In this document: piece by piece, positions 1-7,033 of the stretch | Layout: every line of letters starts with the position of its first letter | How positions within the stretch are numbered: position 1 is the first letter of the stretch | Source: Paenibacillus tundrae | Lineage (GTDB): Bacteria > Bacillota > Bacilli > Paenibacillales > Paenibacillaceae | Assembly (NCBI RefSeq): GCF_036884255.1 | Contig: NZ_CP145605.1 | Span: 3,348,001 to 3,412,000, forward strand | Direction of reading: 5' to 3' | Length of the DNA: 64,000 bases | The notes under the pieces: model-generated | What the model was told of the DNA's origin: nothing | The model's input: the letters and a program-made list of their open reading frames with translations, nothing else | The model's database searches: none | Position numbers and translations under genes: made by a program

Positions 1-375
1 CATCCCCGCAGCTAACAGAATGCCGAGAATAGGTTGAAACAGGCTTGATATTACATCAATGAAAGCGTCCAGTGGCTTTTTCTTTTTAACACCTTTTTCG
101 GTTGAAAAACTCGTATTGTCTGGATTCAGTTTAATTATTGAGCTGACCTCCGAATAAACTTCAGAAACATGATTTCCAATAACGACTTGATATTGCCCAC
201 CTGAACGTAAGACTGTTACTATCCCGTCCAGCTTTTTCATAACTTCATCATCGGGTATGGAATCGTCCTTCAGATGAAATCTTAACCTTGTAACGCAATG
301 AGTGAGGTCACCAATGTTATCTAATCCCCCTACTTGACTCACAATCTCTTTCGCTAACTGTTGATATTTTCCCAT
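1..375 (-). CDS. PTS beta-glucoside permease EIIBC(A), N-terminal part
   Basis: This is the first 125 codons of a sugar PTS permease; the rest lies beyond the window edge. The EIIB domain shows the phosphorylation cysteine at residue 27 in THCVTRLRF, followed by the usual VIGN-EVY stretch, then a basic linker and the start of the first EIIC membrane segment. The family phosphorylates aryl- or beta-glucosides during uptake. The start is set by GGAGGAG eight bases upstream of ATG. It follows an antiterminator gene by about 100 bases, as in bgl/lic loci. Substrate cannot be told from the fragment, and whether an EIIA domain is fused cannot be seen. Confidence 0.9.
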   Translation of the reverse strand, partial: MGKYQQLAKEIVSQVGGLDNIGDLTHCVTRLRFHLKDDSIPDDEVMKKLDGIVTVLRSGGQYQVVIGNHVSEVYSEVSSIIKLNPDNTSFSTEKGVKKKKPLDAFIDVISSLFQPILGILLAAGM

Positions 376-415
376 TATGTTCTCCTCCATATTCTAGCTG
401 AAACAGCATAGTGAA

Positions 416-443
416 GGGTTTGGCCAACTTAATGTCACCATCC
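416..443 (-). promoter_or_regulatory. possible RAT antiterminator site
   Basis: Between the antiterminator and permease genes the minus strand carries GGATGGTGACATT followed by a GGCCAAACCC end, resembling the ribonucleic antiterminator sequence bound by LicT/BglG proteins. Its AAACCC end can pair with GAGGGTTT upstream (455-462). No intrinsic terminator with a T run follows, so this may be a decayed or coincidental site. Confidence 0.3.
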
Positions 444-481
444 TGCTTGCTCTTAAACCCTCACCTCCTTTCATGGTTACG

Positions 482-1324
482 TTATGCTCTTGTCTTATAC
501 ACCACGCGTTGAATGTGGACCGTCAAATACAGCTTTTCTTCACTCGTAAGGCTGTAATTGTAGTTGTTTTTGATGTAGGTTTCGATTTTCCCCACACAAC
601 GATACGCATTCTGATGTTTTCCTTTTATCACATCCAGAAGATCCTGATCGCTTTCATTCTCATGTAAATTTCCACTGATTAATCTTTGAGCGAAAAATTT
701 CAGGTGCGTAATAAATCGATAGAATGCTACGGATTGCTCATCGAATTCAATTTGAAAATAATACCTGACAATGTCGCTAATTTCCTGAATGATTTTAGTC
801 ACTCTGTAGATATCCTGACTTTCTTGGCGATCCTCCGCATTGACGATGTGCAAAGCCAAGAAACCAGCCTCATCTTCCGGAAACTGAATATCAAAAGACT
901 CCTTGATGAATTGAAGCGCCTTCAAACCAACTTTATACTCATCCGCGTAAAACCGTTTAATATCCCAAAGTAAAGCATTTTTGAGGGAGATCCCGTCTTT
1001 GAAACGGCTTACGGTTGAGAAAATATGGTCGCTGAGCGATATATATACACTATCATTCAGTTTTTTGCCTAGCGTCATTTTTGCGAAATTTATGATTCTA
1101 TCCGCAACATCGAAGTAATCTAAAGGGATTTCCGTCAGAAGTTCCTGGAATTTGATAAATGCCTCCTTGGTGGAAAGGGAGTAAATTTTATCAATGCTTT
1201 GCTCGTCAAGAGCATCGCCTATTCTCTTTTGGTAAGCAATTCCCCTGCCCATCACAATGACTTCCTGTCCCAATTTATCTTGTGTAACCGCCACATTATT
1301 GTTAAGGATCTTAAGAATAATCAT
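482..1324 (-). CDS. BglG/LicT family transcriptional antiterminator
   Basis: The 280-residue protein has the family architecture: an N-terminal RNA-binding domain (about residues 1-55) followed by two PTS regulation domains with conserved histidines in contexts such as SDHIF and LALHIV. LicT proteins bind RAT hairpins in nascent mRNA and prevent early termination when phosphorylated appropriately by the PTS. AAGGGGGAAATGAG precedes the ATG. Its own leader has a promoter, RAT and overlapping terminator (1345-1488), so it is almost certainly autoregulated. It lies directly upstream of a PTS permease gene on the same strand. A second member of the family is at 9715-10563. Confidence 0.93.
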   Translation of the reverse strand: MIILKILNNNVAVTQDKLGQEVIVMGRGIAYQKRIGDALDEQSIDKIYSLSTKEAFIKFQELLTEIPLDYFDVADRIINFAKMTLGKKLNDSVYISLSDHIFSTVSRFKDGISLKNALLWDIKRFYADEYKVGLKALQFIKESFDIQFPEDEAGFLALHIVNAEDRQESQDIYRVTKIIQEISDIVRYYFQIEFDEQSVAFYRFITHLKFFAQRLISGNLHENESDQDLLDVIKGKHQNAYRCVGKIETYIKNNYNYSLTSEEKLYLTVHIQRVVYKTRA

Positions 1325-1344
1325 CTCATTTCCCCCTTAATACA

Positions 1345-1418
1345 AATAAAAAGACCCACCCGCACATCTCGAAATAAACGCTAAATATAGCGCAAATTCA
1401 CGATGTGCAAGCAGGTCT
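1345..1418 (-). terminator. RAT-controlled intrinsic terminator in licT leader
   Basis: On the minus strand AGACC-GCTTGCACATC pairs with GATGTGCGGGTGGGTCT and is followed by a TTTTTATTTG tail. The 5' arm overlaps the 3' end of the RAT at 1413-1444, the classical mutually exclusive arrangement of the sac/bgl/lic antitermination systems. Confidence 0.88.
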
Positions 1419-1444
1419 AGCTTGTAATTAAACAATCACTATCC
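1413..1444 (-). promoter_or_regulatory. RAT ribonucleic antiterminator
   Basis: The minus strand reads GGATAGTGATTG, an eight-base loop, then CAAGCTAGACCT, matching the GGAT-GT-A-TG...GCA-GC-A-ACC pattern of LicT/SacT targets. Its end overlaps the terminator stem downstream, so bound antiterminator would allow read-through into the antiterminator and permease genes. Confidence 0.83.
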
Positions 1445-1459
1445 TTAACTCGCATTCTC

Positions 1460-1488
1460 ATTATAGCCGCGGCCGAAAGATTTAGCAA
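1460..1488 (-). promoter_or_regulatory. promoter of licT/PTS locus
   Basis: Minus-strand TTGCTA, a 17-base spacer and TATAAT lie about 15 bases before the RAT. This is a good sigma-A type promoter placed correctly for the riboregulated leader. Confidence 0.7.
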
Positions 1489-1557
1489 TAACCATTTTAA
1501 TTTGTTCAACTGCTTGTTTTTGCCTTAAATCTGTTGCACAGCCATTAATGAAACGCT

Positions 1558-1956
1558 TCATTGCATACATGGACACGGAGATGCCACGTTTCCCTTATTA
1601 GTTGAAAGAAAACCACCTCTAACAGCATACAACTGCCGAAAGCCCCGACGTGCCAGAATTCTGGCAGCTTTTTTTCGCTGAATCCAACTGCGGGAAAAGA
1701 TGAATACTTCATCATGCGGCTCAATATGTTTGCTCCACAATACAGGCAGTCTGCCAACCGAGATATTTATTGTGCCCGGAATATGACCAGTCCAATACTC
1801 GCTCGCGTCTCTGACATCCAGGATTTTCACCTTTCCCCAACGTTCTTGAGTGAGGTCCAAGTCCTCGATATTAATATAAGTAAGGGAACGCAGAGGCCAT
1901 AGTTGAGTCAGTCCCCATATACCCGCCAGCCCCAATAAGATATAAATCAATGTCAT
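1558..1956 (-). CDS. membrane-anchored rhodanese-like protein lacking the catalytic Cys
   Basis: The start chosen is the ATG of MTLIYILLG, after GAGGAAGGGATAG; an upstream in-frame extension has no ribosome site. Residues 3-20 form one membrane segment, followed by a rhodanese fold (ILDVRDASEYWTGHIPGTINI, then the GRLP stretch). The loop that normally holds the sulfur-carrying cysteine reads FSRSWIQRKKAA, so serine replaces cysteine and sulfurtransferase activity is unlikely. The tail has CPC. It is the last gene of a thiol-redox operon, about 100 bases after the TlpA gene. A paralogue with the same anchor and the same missing cysteine is at 28848-29288. Its role is unknown; a docking or persulfide-binding scaffold is only inference. 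Confidence 0.8.
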   Translation of the reverse strand: MTLIYILLGLAGIWGLTQLWPLRSLTYINIEDLDLTQERWGKVKILDVRDASEYWTGHIPGTINISVGRLPVLWSKHIEPHDEVFIFSRSWIQRKKAARILARRGFRQLYAVRGGFLSTNKGNVASPCPCMQ

Positions 1957-2058
1957 CGTACTATCCCTTCCTCCACAAAATTGCAAGACCTGAAACTTGC
2001 TTGAACTTTTTCCCCAAGCTACGTGACAATGCCAGACATCCTTCTTACCAAAAGCGTT

Positions 2059-2622
2059 TCAATTCATGGAATCCATCGCTGTTTTCATCGTATCGTACGT
2101 AATTGCACCTTGAAATTTTTGGCGAATAACCCCACTGGAATCAATCATATAGGTGGTCGGGTACGAGTGGATCGCAAATAAATCAGCTACCCGTGCCTTC
2201 TCATCTTTCAAAATAGGGAAGGTTACATTATATTTTCGAAGGAATGTTGACACATCCTCTATCGAATCTTCCGTATAACTCAAATTGATCCCTATAACGA
2301 CAACGTTTTGATCTTTATGCTCTTCATGAAATTTCTCGATATGTGGCATTTCGGCACGACACGGTGGGCACCAAGTGGCCCAGAAATTCAGCAAAACCCT
2401 TTTACCCTTCAATTCAGTCAGCGACATTTCTTCGTTATCCATGGATGACAGCTTAAAATTTGGTGCAATTTCACCCTCCTGAATGCCTATTTTCATGCCG
2501 CTGATAACATCCTCATTTTCTTGTAACTTCAATCCATTTTGTTCGCGCAGATGATCGTAGACTCCCCATACAACCAAGCCTGCCAGAAAAAAGCCAACGA
2601 GCATATTACGAATATTTTTCAC
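2059..2622 (-). CDS. TlpA/ResA-type thiol-disulfide oxidoreductase
   Basis: A GTG start follows GGAGGACTACTGCTC, giving 187 residues. An N-terminal membrane anchor (about residues 7-23) precedes a thioredoxin fold with the active site WCPPC (Cys85 and Cys88) and a cis-proline region SYPTTYMID. The family reduces disulfides outside the membrane, for example in cytochrome c apoproteins, using electrons from CcdA, which is encoded 16 bases upstream. No cytochrome c gene is present here, so the substrate may be another extracytoplasmic protein. A longer upstream reading frame into the CcdA gene lacks a ribosome site. Confidence 0.92.
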   Translation of the reverse strand: MKNIRNMLVGFFLAGLVVWGVYDHLREQNGLKLQENEDVISGMKIGIQEGEIAPNFKLSSMDNEEMSLTELKGKRVLLNFWATWCPPCRAEMPHIEKFHEEHKDQNVVVIGINLSYTEDSIEDVSTFLRKYNVTFPILKDEKARVADLFAIHSYPTTYMIDSSGVIRQKFQGAITYDTMKTAMDSMN

Positions 2623-2638
2623 GAGCAGTAGTCCTCCA

Positions 2639-3352
2639 TTAGAAACTGAAAAATGAGTACTTGGCAAGCATTGCACTTAATCGTTGGAAACTCCCGGTAT
2701 ACAGCATAACGCCCAAAGCCACCATGATGGCTCCGTTGAATACGCTCAGCACAGGAAGGGCCCGATTAATGAGCTTAACGATCGATAGCGAAAATGTAAC
2801 TAACAGCGAAATAAGCAAAAAAGGAATACCCAAACCTAATGAATAGACCGCTAAGAGACCGATCCCTTGATATAGGGATTCGGAAGAACCAGCCAAGATT
2901 AATATGGAGGATAATGCGAGTCCTACACAGGGCGTCCAACCTGCACCAAAGGCCAGTCCGAGAAAGAAGGAACCGAACCAGCCACCATATTTCTTTTTGT
3001 TTTGCAATGGTTTGGAATTCATCAAGAACTTGAGTTTCAGCAAACCCATCATCTGCAATCCGAATACGATAATTAAAATCCCGCCGAACTTCTCGATTAA
3101 TTCCCTGCGCATAGAAATGAAATTCCCGATGGCGCTGGCGGAAGCTCCCATCAATATAAAAATAATTCCAAATCCGAGGATAAAACCAATCGATCGGAGG
3201 AATAACTGTTTCCGATTCGCCGCAATCCTTCCTGCTTCAACCATTGTGTTCGATATATGCGAAACATAAGCAGGTACAAGCGGGAAGACACAAGGGGAAA
3301 AAAATGAAAGCGCACCTGCTGTAAATGCTACTAAGAGCGTCACTTGTTCCAA
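2639..3352 (-). CDS. CcdA-family thiol:disulfide electron carrier
   Basis: The 237-residue polytopic membrane protein has about six hydrophobic segments and the two signature cysteine motifs, SPCVFPLVPAYVSH in the first segment and GWTPCVGLALSS in the fourth. CcdA moves electrons from cytoplasmic thioredoxin across the membrane to TlpA/ResA-like acceptors. The start is TTG with GAAGGAG upstream. It sits between the Lgt-like gene and the TlpA gene with short gaps, so it is translated from the same mRNA. The cytoplasmic donor may be one of the nearby thioredoxin-like proteins, which is inference. Confidence 0.93.
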   Translation of the reverse strand: MEQVTLLVAFTAGALSFFSPCVFPLVPAYVSHISNTMVEAGRIAANRKQLFLRSIGFILGFGIIFILMGASASAIGNFISMRRELIEKFGGILIIVFGLQMMGLLKLKFLMNSKPLQNKKKYGGWFGSFFLGLAFGAGWTPCVGLALSSILILAGSSESLYQGIGLLAVYSLGLGIPFLLISLLVTFSLSIVKLINRALPVLSVFNGAIMVALGVMLYTGSFQRLSAMLAKYSFFSF

Positions 3353-3394
3353 ATCGTCACTCCTTCACGGATCAGATTCCCCCATGGATAAAAA

Positions 3395-4075
3395 TCAATC
3401 GTGTCCGGTTCGCCTCTCTAGTATGATTTTAGTCAAAAAAGAGATGCATGCCGCACTAAGAAAAAACAGCTGTTCAGCGGCAATCCCGTAGACAACAATT
3501 TCATTGTTTCGGTCCACGAAGGCGATCACTGTCCTGCCAACGCTGTACCATAAGACGGTTACTATTAATCCTAGAAAAGAAACCATTCGTATGTTGTTGA
3601 ATTTGAATTGAACGATGACCATAACTAAACCTAGTAAGCCTAACGCTATAGATCGAACTCCTCCTTCGAGAAGAATAAAATGTAACAGCCCATACAGGGC
3701 AGATGAAGCTAGGTAGAACGTCAGCATGAGGTCAGGGAACAGAAAGAAAGCAAGTTTCTTTCTCCACGTATGAATCATCAACACGATGCAACCAAACAAG
3801 GTAGCAATCCAGAGACCATTTGTTCCTCCATTAAGATAGATCAGGGACATTGGATCGTGAATGACTAGCTGAAAGTCCAAAATCAGGGGGCTAAATTTCC
3901 AAATAAAGAGACCTGCAATGAAAATATTTGTCATGAGATGATCAATCGAAGTTCCTTCAACGTTTCGCATTACATATAGACGCCATTTTAAGACAAAATA
4001 ACCTGCAAGTACGGAAGTACTACCGATCAACATTTCCAGGCTAATATTGAAAGGACCAATTGTAATAGACTCCAA
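3395..4075 (-). CDS. Lgt-like polytopic membrane protein, catalytic motif absent
   Basis: A TTG start preceded by AGGAGATACGCC gives 226 residues; a longer GTG-initiated frame has no ribosome site. About seven membrane segments are visible. The N-terminus (ESITIGPFNIS, then a GYFVLKWRL segment) and the pattern of a P-L-GG-G region resemble prolipoprotein diacylglyceryl transferase, but the Lgt active-site signature with GG-SFHGG and the downstream GR-NF motif are not present. It is embedded between a thioredoxin-like gene and ccdA. I infer an Lgt-fold protein repurposed for extracytoplasmic thiol chemistry or lipoprotein handling; the precise function is unknown. Confidence 0.65.
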   Translation of the reverse strand: MESITIGPFNISLEMLIGSTSVLAGYFVLKWRLYVMRNVEGTSIDHLMTNIFIAGLFIWKFSPLILDFQLVIHDPMSLIYLNGGTNGLWIATLFGCIVLMIHTWRKKLAFFLFPDLMLTFYLASSALYGLLHFILLEGGVRSIALGLLGLVMVIVQFKFNNIRMVSFLGLIVTVLWYSVGRTVIAFVDRNNEIVVYGIAAEQLFFLSAACISFLTKIILERRTGHD

Positions 4076-4216
4076 GGCGTATCTCCTATTCGAGTGCACA
4101 GTCGGCACAAGTAATCAAAGGAAAATGAATCAAGCTGGCTCCAAATCTTATGGGTGCCAGCTCAAGTGAGTGTGCTTTTGCCCGGTGTTGTTCCCAAGAG
4201 TTTTGATTCATTGGGT

Positions 4217-4558
4217 TTACATGGACTGGGTGTACAATTCGTATATCTGATCCAATTTATTCTTTAGTTCGTTAAAGCGAACAAATCGATCTGCTCTAAC
4301 ATATTCCTTCTGTTCTATGATCAGCAACATGACCGGAGCTGTGAAAATCATATATTTCTCTGCTATGCTCTCTACATCGTGAATGTCGATATGCCCCAAT
4401 TGAATCATAGGATATTCTTCTAATAGCATTCTGATCTTAGGGAGCAATGCATGACAAACACTGCAATTCGTTTGAGATACATATATAAAACTTAATTCAT
4501 GTTCATCAACAAACCGTTCCATCCTATCCAGCGAAGTTAATTCCATCATTTCTTTCAT
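4217..4558 (-). CDS. thioredoxin-family protein, CSVC active site
   Basis: This 113-residue cytoplasmic protein has a thioredoxin fold with an unusual C-S-V-C motif (Cys32 and Cys35, context QTNCSVCHAL) and a cis-proline at FTAPVML. It lacks a signal peptide or membrane segment. GAGGAT lies six bases before ATG. It is about 50 percent identical by eye to the protein at 28497-28826, which shares the same motif and also neighbours a rhodanese-like gene. Similar proteins are annotated as thioredoxin-family. It could pass electrons to CcdA or act on OsmC partners, which is inference. Confidence 0.85.
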   Translation of the reverse strand: MKEMMELTSLDRMERFVDEHELSFIYVSQTNCSVCHALLPKIRMLLEEYPMIQLGHIDIHDVESIAEKYMIFTAPVMLLIIEQKEYVRADRFVRFNELKNKLDQIYELYTQSM

Positions 4559-4598
4559 GTCTGTATCCTCACTGACGAACCTGCATTATGAATGAACG

Positions 4599-5090
4599 TC
4601 AATCCCAGTTTAGTTGGTTTTCCTCAATGTATTGACTTACTACATCTGTATCAGATTCAATCTCTACTTTGCCTTCGACTTCAATCTGAACACCTGCTTT
4701 TTTGAGCAGATTTCCTACTTCACACACTTGCTCTGCGCTAATCATGATTTTGCGCACAGACTGAATCTGCTCTTCAGTGGAATTCGCGGACAAAATAACT
4801 TGAGGAAGATGGACAATTCGAAATCCTTCTTCTTTGGAATTTACAGCCTCTGTGTTCATCACTATTCCAGTAACTGACAGTTGCTTCTGTTCCAACATAT
4901 ACACGAGTGTCATGATGTAACAAGTAGTGGCAGAGGAAACCAATAATTCTTTAGGATTGGCTCCTTCCCCACTCCCTCCCGAAGACTCGGGAATCGCGAT
5001 ATTCGTTTTAAGATAATCTGCCTTCAGCCTACCGCTACCTTTAGTGTCTTTATACCATGCAGTGTTCAAATTAGATTTCATATCGGCCAT
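4599..5090 (-). CDS. OsmC-family protein
   Basis: The 163-residue protein has the OsmC/Ohr fold signature: SGGSGEGANPKELLVSS followed by the first reactive cysteine (Cys57, TTCYIMTL) and the second near the helix AEQVCEVG (Cys123). Members reduce organic or lipid hydroperoxides with electrons from lipoyl proteins or small thiols. AAAGGAGCG precedes ATG. It lies in the thiol-redox operon, 36 bases after the DinB-fold gene. It aligns residue for residue with the OsmC protein at 22447-22935, including both cysteine positions, so the two redox clusters share it. The exact substrate is unknown. Confidence 0.88.
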   Translation of the reverse strand: MADMKSNLNTAWYKDTKGSGRLKADYLKTNIAIPESSGGSGEGANPKELLVSSATTCYIMTLVYMLEQKQLSVTGIVMNTEAVNSKEEGFRIVHLPQVILSANSTEEQIQSVRKIMISAEQVCEVGNLLKKAGVQIEVEGKVEIESDTDVVSQYIEENQLNWD

Positions 5091-5126
5091 GTCGATCCGC
5101 TCCTTTTATTATCCAGTCAGTTTCCC

Positions 5127-5591
5127 TTAGACGATGCGCTTTAAGGCATGGGTGAATCCCGTATGCATCGCTTCGTGATACAGGGCTAAGTTACACACTT
5201 CCCCCATGCTATTCAATTGGAGAACAGGTCCCAATTTCAATGGTTCTGGCAGGGTTTCATCAGAATAAATCTCTACGTGTTGTTTGATGCGTACAACCTG
5301 ATCCTGCAACTGCGCAAGTAATGTTGACAACGGAATGAGCTCACCTGTCCAGTCAGAGGGTTTGGTACCGGGAGCGAACAAGCTGGTATATTCCTTAGGT
5401 AGGCCAGAAGTTTGGAGATTGTTGAAAATAAACATTTCAGCTACTGTAAGAATGTGCCCAACATTCCAACGTATAGTGTTACTGAATCCAACGGATTGTT
5501 TGTCGGCGCTAGTTTCGGATACCGATTCCAATACTTTGTATAAATTTCCGCGAGTGATATCTAATTGTTTGGCAAAGTGTGAATAATTCAT
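5127..5591 (-). CDS. DinB/YfiT-fold protein, possible thiol transferase
   Basis: The 154-residue protein shows the DinB four-helix fold with histidines in WNVGHIL and ALYHEAMHTGF that would bind a metal. DinB-fold enzymes in Bacillales include bacillithiol S-transferases and other metal-dependent thiol enzymes. Its neighbour YtxJ (43 bases away) is a bacillithiol-linked protein, which supports a bacillithiol transferase role, though this is inference. AAGGATGG precedes the ATG. A decayed DinB-like gene is also found at 61481. Confidence 0.75.
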   Translation of the reverse strand: MNYSHFAKQLDITRGNLYKVLESVSETSADKQSVGFSNTIRWNVGHILTVAEMFIFNNLQTSGLPKEYTSLFAPGTKPSDWTGELIPLSTLLAQLQDQVVRIKQHVEIYSDETLPEPLKLGPVLQLNSMGEVCNLALYHEAMHTGFTHALKRIV

Positions 5592-5634
5592 TGTATACCA
5601 TCCTTCATTTGTTAGGTTTATAAAGTAGTAGTTA

Positions 5635-5973
5635 TTAGTTCAAAACAGCGGCTATGTGTTCTTTTGTAATCGACCAATGAGAGGTAGTCCAAAATTTCTC
5701 TTTGTTATTAACATAGATAATTTGAGGAGATTCATGTTTAACATCAAGATCGTGAGTAATTTGATTAGACACATGACGCGATTCAAAGACCTTAACAAGA
5801 TAAAAATCAATGTCTTCAGTGTGGCTCTCTTTGATGTACTGTTCGTATTCCGCTAGTGCATTCGCACTCACTGGGCATGTAGTGCTATGCTTAAGTATTA
5901 TCTTTCCGCGTTGATCCGACTGTTCCAATACTTCTTTCCATTGGTCCAGTGTCGATATCTCTTTCCAGTTCAA
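5635..5973 (-). CDS. ytxJ: bacillithiol-system protein YtxJ
   Basis: A small thioredoxin-fold protein with a single active-site cysteine in KHSTTCPVSANALAEYEQY, the hallmark of YtxJ, which is proposed to act as a monothiol bacilliredoxin. I place the start at a TTG eight bases after AAGGAG, giving 112 residues beginning LNWKEIS; a GTG three codons upstream overlaps the ribosome site. It is the first gene of the GntR-controlled operon, directly after the promoter and operator at 6021-6072. It indicates that the host makes bacillithiol. Confidence 0.87.
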   Translation of the reverse strand: MNWKEISTLDQWKEVLEQSDQRGKIILKHSTTCPVSANALAEYEQYIKESHTEDIDFYLVKVFESRHVSNQITHDLDVKHESPQIIYVNNKEKFWTTSHWSITKEHIAAVLN

Positions 5974-6020
5974 CAAAATCACTCCTTAGTAGAATAATCA
6001 TTTCTTGATGTCTAGTTACA

Positions 6021-6038
6021 TAGTTAATTGGTTAACTA
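6021..6038. promoter_or_regulatory. GntR operator, inverted repeat TAGTTAA-N4-TTAACTA
   Basis: A perfect inverted repeat, TAGTTAA TTGG TTAACTA, lies directly downstream of the -10 box of the redox operon. A further copy of the half-element, CTAGTTAACC, occurs at 6169-6178 next to the start of the divergent GntR gene, and GGTTAACTAG at 6030-6039 is its exact reverse complement. The placement suggests repression of the operon and of the regulator itself. Confidence 0.75.
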
Positions 6039-6043
6039 GGATA

Positions 6044-6072
6044 ATGTTATTCGAATGATTTATATTTGTCAA
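6044..6072 (-). promoter_or_regulatory. promoter of the ytxJ thiol-redox operon
   Basis: Minus-strand TTGACA, a 17-base spacer and TAACAT match a strong sigma-A promoter. It reads toward ytxJ and the seven genes behind it. Confidence 0.75.
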
Positions 6073-6198
6073 GATGATCTGTTCTCATATAAAACCATTA
6101 TTCCTATTGTTTATTCCCTTCATTGATTTTTGTGAACGATTGTTTTAATATTGAGCTTATCTAGAACACTAGTTAACCCAGAAAGTTGGATGGTTATT

Positions 6199-6873
6199 AT
6201 GGAACATTCTCGTTTGCCCTTCAAAACAGATCCCCAATCTCCACTGCCTATTAATGTGCAAATTAAAGAACAAATTAAATGGCTGATCAGTAAAGACTTT
6301 CTGAGAGCGGATGATGCTTTGCCTTCAACGAATGAATTAGCGGAGCAGCTCTCTGTTAATAGAAACACGATACAGTGGATATATTCACAGCTCAAAGAAG
6401 AAGGACTGCTGATCATGCAAAAAGGACGAGGAACTCAAATAGCTAATGAAGACCGCATAAAGGAATTCAAGCAGCAAAATCCTTATTTTTCATTCGTGGA
6501 GAAGACCGTAAAAGACGCATTTGAACAAGGTTTCAATATAGAAAATGTCATGTTGTCAGGATTTGCATATACACAATTATTTGGAGCCAAACACGAGAAG
6601 AAGAAGCATTACCTTTTCATTGAATGCAAAACAATGGCCTGCCTGTTTTATCTGGAGGAAATCCAGCGTCGTTCATCGGCAGACATTCAATCGATTGATA
6701 TTTCATCACCAGACGAGGAGCTTTTTCAAGCTATACAAAAAGCGGATGTGGTAGTTACCGTGAACGAAATGACGGAAGTTGTAAAAAAGAAAGCTGGATC
6801 TTCAGAAACAAAAATAATATCTGTAAGCTCGTCCCAAGATGTGACTCTGTTATTCGACATGCTATTGCAATAA
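6199..6873 (+). CDS. GntR-family regulator with a CX4C pair
   Basis: The start taken is ATG after GGATGG (MEHSRLPF); upstream in-frame TTG and ATG codons are weaker. Residues 15-80 form a GntR winged helix (INVQIKEQIKWLI, LPSTNELAEQLSVNRNTI, GRGTQIA). The remaining 140 residues are an effector domain I cannot place in FadR, HutC or MocR types. Its only two cysteines are Cys143 and Cys148 in ECKTMACLF. Because it is divergent from a thiol-redox operon with its operator between them, a redox-sensing role for that pair is a reasonable inference. It ends before a 10-bp-arm inverted repeat. Confidence 0.85.
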   Translation: MEHSRLPFKTDPQSPLPINVQIKEQIKWLISKDFLRADDALPSTNELAEQLSVNRNTIQWIYSQLKEEGLLIMQKGRGTQIANEDRIKEFKQQNPYFSFVEKTVKDAFEQGFNIENVMLSGFAYTQLFGAKHEKKKHYLFIECKTMACLFYLEEIQRRSSADIQSIDISSPDEELFQAIQKADVVVTVNEMTEVVKKKAGSSETKIISVSSSQDVTLLFDMLLQ

Positions 6874-6919
6874 GAGCAAACGTATACGATTGGATTTACT
6901 TTTTATGTAAGCAATTACT

Positions 6920-6977
6920 CAGAATATCCTTGAACTCGGTACGAATTAATCCAACCGTTGAATTCAGGGATATTCTG
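6920..6977. terminator. inverted repeat between convergent genes
   Basis: CAGAATATCC and GGATATTCTG form a 10-bp stem around a partly paired 38-base loop, between the 3' ends of the GntR gene and the GH4 gene. There is no clear T run on either strand, so a terminator role is only likely from position. Confidence 0.4.
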
Positions 6978-7033
6978 TGTAATCAGGTGACTAATGCTGA
7001 TGAATATTCGTGATCTTGTTAAACATTCTTACT

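Noticed and set aside
1443..1557. Short minus frame reading KRFINGCATDLRQKQAVEQ up to a stop
   Set aside because: No ribosome site; it overlaps the promoter and RAT of the licT leader. It may be a remnant but cannot be supported.
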